Assembly (NCBI GenBank): GCA_022785125.1
Contig: JALFRA010000007.1
Coordinates: 124,001-188,000, forward strand
Source: Clostridiales bacterium
GTDB lineage: Bacteria > Bacillota > Clostridia > Oscillospirales > Oscillospiraceae
Length of the DNA: 64,000 bases
Direction of reading: 5' to 3'
The notes beneath the pieces were generated by a model, which was given only the letters and a program-made list of their open reading frames with translations, was not told the origin of the DNA and did not search any database. The translations under genes and the position numbers were made by a program. Positions 8,404 to 16,616 of the stretch are shown in pieces. Every line of letters starts with the position of its first letter. Positions within the stretch are counted from its first letter, which is position 1.

Positions 8404-10101
8404 ATGCTTTCTTTGTTGCACATTGAGAATATTGCGGTGATCCAGACGGCGGACATCCAGTTTGACCGGGGATTTAATGTCCTCACCGGTGAGACCGGCG
8501 CGGGCAAATCCATTGTGGTGGACGCCATCGGGGCCATCATCGGGGAGCGTACCAGCCGGGATCTGATCCGTACCGGGGCAAAATCATCCCTGGTCAACGC
8601 GGTGTTTACCGGCCTGCCGGAGCTGGACTGGTTCCGGGAGAACGGCGTAGGCCCCGACGAGGAGGGCAATCTGCTCATCCAGCGGGAGATCCAGCCCGAC
8701 GGGAAAAACATCTGCCGCATCAACGGCCGGCTCATCACCGTCTCCCAACTGCGGCAGCTGGGCCGCTTACTGCTCAATATCCACGGCCAGCACGACGGCC
8801 AGCAGCTGCTGGATGAGCGGTGCCACCTGGATTACCTGGACGGTTTCGGGGAAACAGAGGCGGAGCTGGACGCCTACCGGGTTTGCTATAACAGACTGGC
8901 CGCCCTTCGCCGGGAGATCTCCGCGCTCCAGATGGACGAGGCGGAGAAGGCCCGGCGCATTGACAGCCTGGAATTCCAGATCGGCGAGCTGGAGCGGGCT
9001 GAACTGCGGAGCGGGGAAGAGGAGGAGCTGACGGAGCGGCGGGACCTGCTGCGCAACGCCGGCAAGCTGATGGAGAGCGTGGAAGGCGCCCATTTGGCCC
9101 TGTCCGGCGACGAGGAACGGGAAGGAGCCGCCGCCCTGCTGGGGGAGGCGGAGCAGTCCCTTCATGCCGCCGGCCGCATCAGCACCCAGGCCGCCGAGCT
9201 GCTGGAAAAGCTGGTGGAGGTCCGCTGCGCTGCAGACGATATCGCTGAGCAGATCCGGGATCTGCGGGACGCATTCGACTTTGAACCGGGAGAGCTGGAC
9301 CAGATCGAGAGCCGGCTGGACGTGCTCCACCGGCTGAAGAAGAAGTACGGCGATTCGGTGGACGAGATGCTGGACTATCTGGACCGCTGTAAAAAAGAAC
9401 TGGATGAGATCCAGTTCTCTACCGATACCATTGCCCGGCTGGAGAAGGAGCAGTCCAAGGCCCTGGACGACGCCCGAAAGGCGGCGGAAACCCTCAGTCA
9501 GACCCGAAAGAAGGCGGCCAAGGCGCTGGAACAGCGGATTCAGAGCGAATTGGCCCAGCTGGATATGCCCAAGGTCCGGTTCCAGGTGGAGTTTGGACCC
9601 AAGCCGGGGGAGTTTGCCATGGACGATACCGGCATGGACGAGGTGCAGTTCCTCATGTCCGCCAACGTGGGCGAGGACCTGAAGCCCATCCAGAAGATCG
9701 CCTCCGGCGGTGAGCTGGCCCGCATCATGCTGGCCCTGAAAAACGTGCTGGCGGAAAACGATCAGGTGGGCACTATGGTCTTTGACGAGGTGGATACCGG
9801 CGTGTCCGGACGGGCGGCCCAGAAGGTGGCGGAAAAGCTGGCCGATGTGGCTCACGCCAAGCAGGTACTGTGCGTCACCCATCTGCCTCAGCTGGCTGCC
9901 ATGGCCGACGTCCATTTCTCGGTGGAGAAGGGGGAGCGGGGCGGCCGGACCTACACCCAGGTGGAGCGGCTGACCCGCCAGCGGCGGTGCGAGGAGCTGG
10001 CACGGCTCACCTCCGGCGAGCACATCACCGACGCCACCCTTGGCGCCGCCAGGGAGCTGCTGGACAGTGCGGAAGCCTACAAGAAACTACACAAAAGCTA
10101 G
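8404..10101 (+). CDS. recN: DNA repair protein RecN
   Basis: SMC-like ATPase of double-strand break repair. The 565-residue protein has Walker A GETGAGKS (about 30-37) after FDRGFNVLT, long coiled-coil stretches (about 155-390), the ABC signature SGGELARIMLALK (about 434) and Walker B MVFDEVDTGVSG (about 458). ATG 8404 gives the family-typical N-terminus MLSLLHIENIAVI; GTG codons at 8392 and 8395 are in frame but add only a few residues. It keeps the argR-recN neighbourhood but the repeat element now separates them. Confidence 0.96.
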   Translation: MLSLLHIENIAVIQTADIQFDRGFNVLTGETGAGKSIVVDAIGAIIGERTSRDLIRTGAKSSLVNAVFTGLPELDWFRENGVGPDEEGNLLIQREIQPDGKNICRINGRLITVSQLRQLGRLLLNIHGQHDGQQLLDERCHLDYLDGFGETEAELDAYRVCYNRLAALRREISALQMDEAEKARRIDSLEFQIGELERAELRSGEEEELTERRDLLRNAGKLMESVEGAHLALSGDEEREGAAALLGEAEQSLHAAGRISTQAAELLEKLVEVRCAADDIAEQIRDLRDAFDFEPGELDQIESRLDVLHRLKKKYGDSVDEMLDYLDRCKKELDEIQFSTDTIARLEKEQSKALDDARKAAETLSQTRKKAAKALEQRIQSELAQLDMPKVRFQVEFGPKPGEFAMDDTGMDEVQFLMSANVGEDLKPIQKIASGGELARIMLALKNVLAENDQVGTMVFDEVDTGVSGRAAQKVAEKLADVAHAKQVLCVTHLPQLAAMADVHFSVEKGERGGRTYTQVERLTRQRRCEELARLTSGEHITDATLGAARELLDSAEAYKKLHKS

Positions 10102-10126
10102 ATTTTGTTGAGTACCGCTTTTCTGC

Positions 10127-10155
10127 TTGACAAACGGAGCAAGAGCGATTATAAT
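10127..10155 (+). promoter_or_regulatory. Sigma-A promoter of the tyrS leader
   Basis: TTGACA (10127-10132), a 17-bp spacer and TATAAT (10150-10155): both hexamers match consensus. Transcription would start near 10162, just before the T-box leader. Confidence 0.85.
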
Positions 10156-10164
10156 CCTCATCAA

Positions 10165-10436
10165 TATGACACTGCGATGACAGGGAGAAGTACCAACCCC
10201 CGTCCCGCCCAGAGAGCCCCCGGTTTGGTGAGAGGGGGAGGGGACAGGCTGGGAAATACACTCTGGAGCAGCCGCCTGAACAGGGGAGACCCCCAGTAGG
10301 GCCGTGTCGGGTGCGCCCGTTATCGCGCCGCCGTGTGTTGGCACGGCATAAGGCCGTTTTTGCGAGAAAACGGCGAACCAGAGGTGGTACCGCGTTTTTA
10401 CGCCCTCTGTCCGAATGGACAGAGGGCTTTTTGCAT
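10165..10436 (+). ncRNA. T-box leader, tyrosine-specific
   Basis: A T-box riboswitch that senses uncharged tRNA. The T-box core GAGGTGGTACCGCG is at 10381-10394 and is followed by an intrinsic terminator with an 11-bp stem, CCCTCTGTCC/GGACAGAGGG (about 10401-10433). Stem I shows GGGAGAAGTA (10183-10192), the AGTA-type bulge. The specifier is probably TAC (Tyr) at 10257-10259 within GAAATACA, followed by a purine as usual. The T-box bulge TGGT would pair with ACCA, fitting the A73 discriminator of tRNA-Tyr. Uncharged tRNA-Tyr should favour antitermination into the zinc-ribbon gene and tyrS. Confidence 0.92.
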
Positions 10437-10450
10437 GAAGGGGGGATTTT

Positions 10451-10738
10451 GTGGATCGGAATGTCTGTACCCGCTGCGGCGGGGAGATGGTCCATATTGG
10501 CCAGGAAAAGATCCAGCTGGGGAAGTTCGGATGGCTTACCGGCTCCTGGGGGCATCTTTTGTCGGGCGCTCTTACCGTGGATATCTATTGCTGCCGGGAT
10601 TGCAAGAAGATGGAGTTTTATGCGGTAGAGTCCCCGGAAGAGGAGGCCGCCATCGCGCAAGTGCCCTGCCCCCACTGCGGGGAGCGGCACGACATGGACG
10701 ACGCCAAGTGTCCCCACTGCGGAAAGCGGTTATACTGA
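10451..10738 (+). CDS. Zinc-ribbon protein of unknown function
   Basis: A 95-residue protein with cysteine pairs at 6/9, 48/51, 73/76 and 87/90 (CTRC, CRDC, CPHC, CPHC), so probably two zinc ribbons. The centre is WLTGSWGHLLSGALTVDIY, a mildly hydrophobic stretch. It starts at GTG 10451 behind AAGGGGGGAT and ends 32 nt before tyrS, inside the transcription unit controlled by the tyrosine T-box. I do not recognise a function. Being T-box controlled with tyrS could be simple hitch-hiking. Confidence 0.8.
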   Translation: MDRNVCTRCGGEMVHIGQEKIQLGKFGWLTGSWGHLLSGALTVDIYCCRDCKKMEFYAVESPEEEAAIAQVPCPHCGERHDMDDAKCPHCGKRLY

Positions 10739-10770
10739 TGACGACACCATTGAGATAAAGGAGAATGAAC

Positions 10771-12000
10771 ATGACTTGTTACGAAGAACTGAAGGCCCGC
10801 GGCCTCATTGCCCAGGTCACCAACGAGGAGGAGATCTCCAAGATGATCAACGAGGGTAAGGCCGTCTTTTACATCGGCTTTGACCCCACCGCCGACTCCC
10901 TCCATGTGGGCCACTTCATGGCTCTGTGCCTGATGAAGCGGCTCCAGATGGCGGGCAACCGGCCCATCGCCCTCATCGGCGGCGGCACCGGCATGGTGGG
11001 CGATCCCTCCGGCCGCACCGATATGCGCCAGATGATGACCCCCGAGACTATCCAGCACAACTGCGATTGCTTCAAGAAGCAGATGGAGCGGTTTATTGAG
11101 TTCGGCGAGGGCAAGGCCCAGATGGTGAACAACGCTGAGTGGCTCCTCAAGCTCAACTATGTGGAGCTGCTGCGGGAAGTGGGCGCCTGCTTCTCCGTCA
11201 ACAATATGCTGCGGGCTGAGTGCTACAAGCAGCGCATGGAAAAGGGACTCTCCTTCCTGGAGTTCAACTACATGATCATGCAGTCCTACGACTTCTATCA
11301 CCTGTTCCAGCACTACGGCTGCAATATGCAGTTCGGCGGCGACGACCAGTGGTCCAATATGCTGGGCGGCACCGAGCTCATCCGCCGCAAGCTGGGCAAG
11401 GATGCCCATGCCATGACCATCACCCTGCTGCTCAACTCCGAGGGCAAGAAGATGGGCAAGACCGCCAAGGGCGCCGTGTGGCTGGACCCCAACAAGACCA
11501 GCCCCTACGAGTTCTACCAGTACTGGCGCAACGTGGGCGACAATGACGTGCTCAAGTGCCTGCGGATGCTCACCTTCCTGCCCATCGAACAGATCGACGA
11601 GATGGACAAGTGGGAGGGCAGCCAGCTCAACACCGCCAAGGAGATCCTGGCCTTTGAGCTGACCAAGCTGGTCCACGGCGAAGAGGAGGCCCAAAAGGCT
11701 CAGGACGCTGCCAAGGCCCTGTTTGTGGGCGGCGGCGACATGAGCAACGTGCCCTCCACCGCTCTGGAGGCCGGCGCCCTCACCGACGGCGCCATCGGTA
11801 TCCTGGACCTGATGCTGGCTTGTAAGCTGGCGCCCTCCAAGAAGGAGGCCCGCCGCCTCATCGAGCAGGGTGGCGTGGAGCTGGACGGCCAGAAGGTGAC
11901 CGACGTATACACCGCCGTCACTGCCGACCAGCTCTCCGGCGACGGCGTCATGATCAAGAAGGGCAAGAAGGTCTTCCACCGGGCCTCTCTGCAGGGCTGA
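10771..12000 (+). CDS. tyrS: Tyrosyl-tRNA synthetase
   Basis: Class I aminoacyl-tRNA synthetase charging tRNA-Tyr. The 409-residue protein has [16 protein letters not shown] with the HIGH-type motif (about 44-48), the Rossmann core [17 protein letters not shown], the KMSKS-like KKMGKTAKG (about 226) and a C-terminal S4 RNA-binding domain (about 340-405). ATG 10765 is in frame, but AAAGGAG at 10757-10763 is 7 nt from ATG 10771 and only 1 nt from 10765, so 10771 was chosen. Expression should respond to uncharged tRNA-Tyr through the leader at 10165-10436. Confidence 0.97.
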   Translation: MTCYEELKARGLIAQVTNEEEISKMINEGKAVFYIGFDPTADSLHVGHFMALCLMKRLQMAGNRPIALIGGGTGMVGDPSGRTDMRQMMTPETIQHNCDCFKKQMERFIEFGEGKAQMVNNAEWLLKLNYVELLREVGACFSVNNMLRAECYKQRMEKGLSFLEFNYMIMQSYDFYHLFQHYGCNMQFGGDDQWSNMLGGTELIRRKLGKDAHAMTITLLLNSEGKKMGKTAKGAVWLDPNKTSPYEFYQYWRNVGDNDVLKCLRMLTFLPIEQIDEMDKWEGSQLNTAKEILAFELTKLVHGEEEAQKAQDAAKALFVGGGDMSNVPSTALEAGALTDGAIGILDLMLACKLAPSKKEARRLIEQGGVELDGQKVTDVYTAVTADQLSGDGVMIKKGKKVFHRASLQG

Positions 12001-12007
12001 GCGTTCA

Positions 12008-12040
12008 GGGGCTGCCGTCAGTGCGGCAGCCCCTTTCTTA
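12008..12040 (+). terminator. Intrinsic terminator after tyrS
   Basis: Perfect 10-bp stem GGGGCTGCCG/CGGCAGCCCC with loop TCAGTG followed by TTTCTT. Confidence 0.9.
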
Positions 12041-12057
12041 ATTTTACCTGACTTTGG

Positions 12058-12086
12058 TTGCAGGCGGGAAACGGGCATGATACAAT
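12058..12086 (+). promoter_or_regulatory. Promoter of the AI-2E family permease gene
   Basis: TTGCAG (12058-12063), a 17-bp spacer and TACAAT (12081-12086), about 65 nt before the start codon and downstream of the tyrS terminator. Confidence 0.65.
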
Positions 12087-12149
12087 AGGTCTGTTGGAAG
12101 GCTTACCGCCCCGGCAATGTGTGTGGCGGATGCAAAGGAGGAAGGCACT

Positions 12150-13343
12150 GTGCCGGAAAAAGAGGACCAAAAGAACAAGAAGAAATGGTACATCCTGGAT
12201 GGTAGCCATGTGCAGCTGCTCATTGTGTTCATCGTGGCTATATTGTTTTATGTGGGATTGAACCATTTCAATGTGGTAACAGTCCGGATCAATCAGTTTA
12301 TGGGGGTTTTGTCCCCGTTTATCGTGGGCTTTGCCATTGCCTATCTGCTCAACACTCCCATGTGCTTTTTTGAGCGGAAGCTCTTTCCCAATCACCGCTT
12401 CAAGCGTGTTTTGTCCATCCTGCTGGTCTATGTGCTGGCCTTTGCCGTGGTGGCCATCCTGCTGGGTCTCATCGTGCCCCAGGTGGTGCAGAGCGTCAAG
12501 GATCTGGCGGGCAATATGCAGACCTACCTGACCAGCCTGGACCAGATGGTACAGGACCTGACCGAGCAATTTGACCTGGATTCCGACGCCATCAACGATA
12601 TGTTCGGTAATTTCCAGAACATGATCAGCAGCGTGACCGCAAAGGCGGCGGAGGCCCTGCCCCAGCTGCTGGATGTGGGCTTCGCCATCGGAAGCGGCGT
12701 GATCGCGGGCATTACCGCCCTCATTTCCTCCATCTATATGCTGGCGGGAAAGGACCGGCTGGTGCCCCAGCTGAAAAAGCTGCTCTATGCTACGGTATCC
12801 AAGCGCCGCTCTGACCGGCTGCTGGAGATCTGCAGCCACGCCAATCGGGTGTTTGTGGGCTTTATCAACGGCAAGATCATCGACTCCGCCATCATCGGCG
12901 TACTTTGCTTCATCCTGTGCGCCATTTTCCGGATCCCGTACCCCATGCTGGTCAGCGTTACCGTGGGTGTCACCAATATCATTCCCTTCTTCGGTCCCAT
13001 CATCGGCGCCATTCCCTGTCTGTTTATTCTGGTGATCGTGGACCCCTGGGCCGCCCTGCGGTTCTTTGCCCTGGTCATCGGATTGCAGCAGTTTGACGGC
13101 AACATCCTCGGGCCCAAGATCCTGGGCGACAGCACCGGCCTGTCCGCCATCTGGGTGCTGATCTCCATTGTCACCTGCGGCGGCCTGTTCGGTTTCCCCG
13201 GTATGATTTTGGGCGTGCCCACCTTCGCGGTACTCTACGCCCTGGTGCGGGAGTGGGTCAATAACCGCCTGAGAGCCAAAGAGATCGACGGCAACGGCAA
13301 GCCTCTTGAGGAAGCCGCTCAAAGGCCGACATCTGAAGAATAA
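12150..13343 (+). CDS. AI-2E family transporter (PF01594-type permease)
   Basis: A polytopic membrane protein of 397 residues with about eight hydrophobic segments. The conserved C-terminal family region includes TNIIPFFGPIIGAIP and GNILGPKILGDSTGLSAIWV. Members have been linked to autoinducer-2 export or to Na+/H+ antiport; the substrate here is unknown. The start is GTG 12150, 7 nt after a strong AAAGGAGG (12135-12142); an upstream in-frame GTG at 12117 would place the Shine-Dalgarno inside the gene. It is monocistronic between a promoter at 12058 and a terminator at 13401. Confidence 0.9.
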   Translation: MPEKEDQKNKKKWYILDGSHVQLLIVFIVAILFYVGLNHFNVVTVRINQFMGVLSPFIVGFAIAYLLNTPMCFFERKLFPNHRFKRVLSILLVYVLAFAVVAILLGLIVPQVVQSVKDLAGNMQTYLTSLDQMVQDLTEQFDLDSDAINDMFGNFQNMISSVTAKAAEALPQLLDVGFAIGSGVIAGITALISSIYMLAGKDRLVPQLKKLLYATVSKRRSDRLLEICSHANRVFVGFINGKIIDSAIIGVLCFILCAIFRIPYPMLVSVTVGVTNIIPFFGPIIGAIPCLFILVIVDPWAALRFFALVIGLQQFDGNILGPKILGDSTGLSAIWVLISIVTCGGLFGFPGMILGVPTFAVLYALVREWVNNRLRAKEIDGNGKPLEEAAQRPTSEE

Positions 13344-13400
13344 AAAAGGCCGCCTTCCGCTACTCCTGATAAGGCTATCTTGAAGTGTGTTCTCGGATTG

Positions 13401-13434
13401 GGCAGGCAGTGCAGTTGCACTGTCTGCCTTTTCT
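13401..13434 (+). terminator. Intrinsic terminator after the AI-2E permease gene
   Basis: Hairpin GGCAGGCAGTGCA/TGCACTGTCTGCC with a minimal loop, followed by TTTTCT. It marks the left edge of the AT-richer region that starts near 13.45 kb. Confidence 0.75.
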
Positions 13435-13538
13435 GTTGTCTCACTCAAAGAAACCGTGTGGCACAACGACTTATGCGAGAATCAACCTTGCACAAACAGT
13501 ACCTTGTTTGCTTTTTCGCCCATTAATTGCATTTCATA

Positions 13539-13567
13539 TTGACATCGTCTGAAAATATCGTTATACT
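13539..13567 (+). promoter_or_regulatory. Sigma-A promoter of the FmdE/ABC island leader
   Basis: TTGACA (13539-13544), a 17-bp spacer and TATACT (13562-13567). Transcription would start about 10 nt before the structured leader at 13590. Confidence 0.85.
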
Positions 13568-13589
13568 CTCCAAAGAATAACTAAATATG

Positions 13590-13738
13590 TTTCCGAGCCG
13601 TGGAGTCTAAGGCGAATGCTATGACTTGCGGCCTGACTGTCTGTTGACAGTCACTGAGTTATGCCGGAAACAGCATAGCTTTCCGTGTTTGAGAAGGAAA
13701 CAAGACTGCTATGGCCTGCTAAAACTGTAGGTGCATGG
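13590..13738 (+). ncRNA. Structured leader RNA, candidate Moco/Tuco-type riboswitch
   Basis: A non-coding leader just after a consensus promoter. It starts TTTCCGAGCCGTGGAGTCTA, continues AAGGCGAATGCTATGACTTG, then a perfect hairpin TGACTGTC/GACAGTCA (13632-13651), a hairpin TATGC/GCATA whose loop contains GGAAAC (about 13660-13677) and TTTCC/GGAAA (about 13680-13700), ending GGCCTGC. The GGCGAA...ATGACTT blocks and the FmdE plus FecCD-type transporter genes downstream resemble my recollection of molybdenum/tungsten cofactor (Moco) RNAs. I could not align it to a model, so the ligand class is tentative; that it is a structured regulatory RNA is more secure. Confidence 0.5.
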
Positions 13739-13789
13739 TATATTTTTGCTGTCTTGTTTTCAAGGCAGCTTTTTGTTTTAAGTGAAGTT

Positions 13790-14251
13790 GCTATCATTTT
13801 TATACAGCTGATCTCCATTTTGGCTATGGGGATATACTTCACAAAGCCGCCTGTCCCCCTGACTCTGTGGAGGAAATGGACCAAATTCCTCATGGTTCAT
13901 TGGAATGAGGTGGTCACAGACGAGGATACGGTGTATTTCATCGGAAATATTGGCGGTTACTGCACCCCATTTCCAGAGGTGCAGCTGAGTTATCCGGGTA
14001 GGCACAAGCACCTCGCTCGAGGCAACCGCGACACCTGTATTGAAAACCAGCAAATGTATTTTGAAACGGTAACAGACGTTCTCGAAACAGACGATGGAGG
14101 GCGGCACATCACACTTTGTCGCTATCCGATCAACCGTGCTCATCATGGTGATCCGGAACATGGGGCTTTTCGTTCAGACATGAAATTCCTGAAAAACACA
14201 GAGAGTGGAGTGCCTGCTTTCATCCGCTACCGCAGAGAAAACAGAACATAG
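13790..14251 (+). pseudogene. Decayed calcineurin-like metallophosphoesterase
   Basis: Remnant of a metallophosphoesterase. One frame (from about 13798) reads FYTADLHFGYGDI (the D-x-H metal motif) and then DSVEEMDQ. The homology then jumps by one base, at an extra A in GACCAAATTCC (about 13880), to the frame reading FLMVHWNEVVTDEDTVYFIG, then HKHLARGNRDT (degraded GNHD) and GGRHITLCRYPI. The metal-site GNHD is altered to GNRD and no C-terminal GHxH is present. A longer frame from 13685 exists, but its hydrophobic N-terminus comes from reading the leader region out of frame. The relic separates the leader RNA from the methyltransferase gene. Confidence 0.75.
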
Positions 14252-14273
14252 TTTTTAATTGAGGAGGCAGCCT

Positions 14274-14996
14274 ATGCGTATCAAATGGAACAATCAGACT
14301 GTGCGCTGGTTTGAAGATGCCGCAGAATACACCGGGTACAATAAAAAACTGGCACAGATCTTGAAAAAGTATATTCCAGAAGGCGAAACGCTCTGCGATT
14401 TGGGCTGTGGCGCAGGTCTTGTAGATCTAGCTTTGGCGGATCATTGTTCCGCGATCACCTGTGTCGATATTGCCCCGGGCGCGGTTGAGCATGTGCGCCG
14501 CAAGGCTTCAACACAGGGTATCGAAAACATTCATACGTTGTGTATGGATGCAGCGGAATTGACAGGCTCCTGGGACAATGTCATGGCAATTTTCTTTGGC
14601 GGAAGTCAGATTTATGACGACTATTTCCACCTGGCCGGAAAACGGTTTGTTCTAATTACAAACGCTCAATGCAAGGGGAATTTCGGCCCCGAGGGGCATC
14701 AGACGATAAAATGTTTCAATATAGCAACTACAAAAGCCTATCTGGACTCTATTGGCGTAAAGTATGTGCATGAAGCGCTTGTCCTTGAGTATGGGCAGCC
14801 TCTTACAGATATAGAGGATGCCCGTACCTTTGTCCGAACTTATACCCGCCCTATGAGTGATGAAATGCTGGAGGCGTACCTGGAGGAAAAGCTGGAGAAA
14901 ACCGGAGACGAAAAGTGGCCCTATTATCTTCCCAACCGGAAAGAGTTTGGACTGTTTATCATTGAGAGGGATGAAAATGAGAAGCTTCCGGGATGA
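14274..14996 (+). CDS. Class I SAM-dependent methyltransferase
   Basis: A 240-residue Rossmann-fold methyltransferase: SAM motif I is LCDLGCGAGLVDLAL (about 38-52), motif II ITCVDIAPGAVEHVR (about 63-77), followed by a long C-terminal half with no recognised specificity domain. GAGGAGG at 14261-14267 supports ATG 14274. It overlaps the next gene by 20 nt and opens a seven-gene run with an ABC importer, so it may modify the imported compound or a small-molecule ligand. Base composition is more AT-rich than the housekeeping genes around. Substrate unknown. Confidence 0.8.
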   Translation: MRIKWNNQTVRWFEDAAEYTGYNKKLAQILKKYIPEGETLCDLGCGAGLVDLALADHCSAITCVDIAPGAVEHVRRKASTQGIENIHTLCMDAAELTGSWDNVMAIFFGGSQIYDDYFHLAGKRFVLITNAQCKGNFGPEGHQTIKCFNIATTKAYLDSIGVKYVHEALVLEYGQPLTDIEDARTFVRTYTRPMSDEMLEAYLEEKLEKTGDEKWPYYLPNRKEFGLFIIERDENEKLPG

Positions 14997-15549
14997 TGTG
15001 GAACGGGCCGTGGCCTTTCATGGGCACCTCTGTTCCGGACAGTGCCTCGGCGTGAGAATGGCCCACATGGGGCTTCGTCTGCTTGGCCTTGACAACGAGA
15101 CGGATCGAAAAAAGACCATGGTCTTTGTGGAATGCAATCGTTGCCCTGCCGACGCCATCATGATCGCCACCGGCTGCACGGTGGGGAAGCGTACCTATTA
15201 TTGTATGGACATGGGCAAGACAGCGGCTACGTTTGTCAATCTGGAGACCAAGAAAGCGGTCCGTGTGGTCCGAAACGCACACCGTCATCCGCCTGAAGGG
15301 GAAGATCTGCTGGACTTTTACGAAACGCTGTCCGAGGAGGGCTGGCTGGAAGCACAGGAAGTCACTGTCGAACTGAAAGCCGGCGATATGCCCGGACCTC
15401 CCATGGAGATCGTCACCTGTGCCCGGTGCGGCGAGGAGGTCACGGATGGCCGTCATGTGGAAGTGGCAGGCGTCTCCCTCTGCCGCAGCTGCGCGGGGAG
15501 GCGCTATTACCGGGAAGCCGCTGCTGATCGGGAGTGTGGGAAGGGATGA
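14977..15549 (+). CDS. FmdE family protein with C-terminal zinc finger
   Basis: A 190-residue member of the FmdE family, named after formylmethanofuran dehydrogenase subunit E of molybdenum/tungsten enzymes of methanogens. FHGHLCSGQCLGVRMA (residues 14-29) and ECNRCPADAIMIATGCTVGK (about 51-70) are the conserved metal-site motifs. A treble-clef zinc finger follows (CARC about 148-151, CRSC about 169-172). ATG 14971 is in frame, but GAGAGGG at 14964-14970 favours ATG 14977. In bacteria such proteins occur beside ABC metal/cofactor importers without formylmethanofuran dehydrogenase, and their role is not established. Confidence 0.88.
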   Translation: MRSFRDDVERAVAFHGHLCSGQCLGVRMAHMGLRLLGLDNETDRKKTMVFVECNRCPADAIMIATGCTVGKRTYYCMDMGKTAATFVNLETKKAVRVVRNAHRHPPEGEDLLDFYETLSEEGWLEAQEVTVELKAGDMPGPPMEIVTCARCGEEVTDGRHVEVAGVSLCRSCAGRRYYREAAADRECGKG

Positions 15550-16616
15550 CAGAGAAGAAAAAGCTCCCATTCGGCACCGTGATCGTCATTCTGGTGGCCG
15601 CGCTGATCCTTGCCTGTATTCTGTCCACCACACTGGGGCGCTACCCAATCTCCATACGGGAGCTGGGGGGCATCACCTGGGATCAGGTGATGAAGCTGGT
15701 GGAGCAGTTGGGTCAGCGATTGGGGTTGGATGTGTCAGGACTCAGGCCGGAGCCTTTCTGGACGGCGACCCAGGAGGCACTGTTTTTGAAATACCGTGTA
15801 CCTCGTATTGCCATTGCCTGTATGGTGGGCTGCAGCCTGTCTACCGCCGGCGCATGCTATCAGGGGGTGTTCCAGAACCCCATGGCAGCGCCCGACATCC
15901 TGGGAGCCTCCTCCGGAGCCGCGCTCGGCGCGTCGCTGGCCATCATTCTGGGCTATATGAACGCTGTCATCGGCGGTATGGCCTTTGTATTCAGCCTGGC
16001 CACCGTAGCCCTGGTCATCCTTGTGGGCAATCGGGCCCGAGGGAACCGGGTGGTGGGCCTGATCCTGTCGGGCGTCATGATCAGCTCGCTGGTGTCTTCC
16101 TGTACCTCCTTTATTAAGCTGATCGCAGACACCGAAGAGCAGCTCCCGGCCATCACCTATTGGCTCATGGGCAGTTTCAACGGCGCCAGGTCAGAGGATA
16201 TCCTGTTTGCAGCCATCCCAATGGCTATCGGCCTGATCCCGATTTTCATTCTGCGCTGGCGGATCAATGTCCTGTCTCTTGGTGATGACGAGGCCCAGAC
16301 GCTCGGGATCAACGCAAGACGCCTGCGCATGATTATTATCGTCTGCTCCGCCCTGATCACAGCGGCCAGCGTGGCTGTCAGCGGTATTATTGGCTGGGTG
16401 GGACTGGTGATCCCACACATGGTGCGGAGGGTCGTCGGGAATGACTACAAAAAGCTCATTCCCGCGACGATGCTCTTCGGGGCCATCTTCATGCTGCTGG
16501 TTGACAACATCTGCCGCAATGTGTGGGCCACCGATCTGCCCATCGGTATTCTCACTTCCTTTGTAGGCGCGCCATTCTTCGTTTATCTGATTATAAAGGA
16601 GGGCGACCAGCTGTGA
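15546..16616 (+). CDS. FecCD-type ABC importer permease
   Basis: A 356-residue permease of the iron-siderophore/cobalamin/haem (BtuC/FecCD) family with about ten membrane segments. Family motifs include LKYRVPRIAIACMVG, GACYQGVFQNPMAAPDILGA (about 103-122), GIIGWVGLVIPHMVRR (about 280) and a C-terminal PIGILTSFVGAPFFVYLI. ATG 15546 overlaps the FmdE stop (ATGA) and the 3' end overlaps the ATPase start (GTGA), so the proteins are translationally coupled. The substrate may be a metal chelate, molybdate/tungstate or a corrinoid; the sequence alone does not decide. Confidence 0.93.
   Translation: MTEKKKLPFGTVIVILVAALILACILSTTLGRYPISIRELGGITWDQVMKLVEQLGQRLGLDVSGLRPEPFWTATQEALFLKYRVPRIAIACMVGCSLSTAGACYQGVFQNPMAAPDILGASSGAALGASLAIILGYMNAVIGGMAFVFSLATVALVILVGNRARGNRVVGLILSGVMISSLVSSCTSFIKLIADTEEQLPAITYWLMGSFNGARSEDILFAAIPMAIGLIPIFILRWRINVLSLGDDEAQTLGINARRLRMIIIVCSALITAASVAVSGIIGWVGLVIPHMVRRVVGNDYKKLIPATMLFGAIFMLLVDNICRNVWATDLPIGILTSFVGAPFFVYLIIKEGDQL

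Noticed and set aside
13685-13800. Hydrophobic N-terminus of a 188-residue frame, possible membrane protein
   Set aside because: It reads through the leader region and only later enters the metallophosphoesterase relic; no Shine-Dalgarno, and homology lies in two frames.
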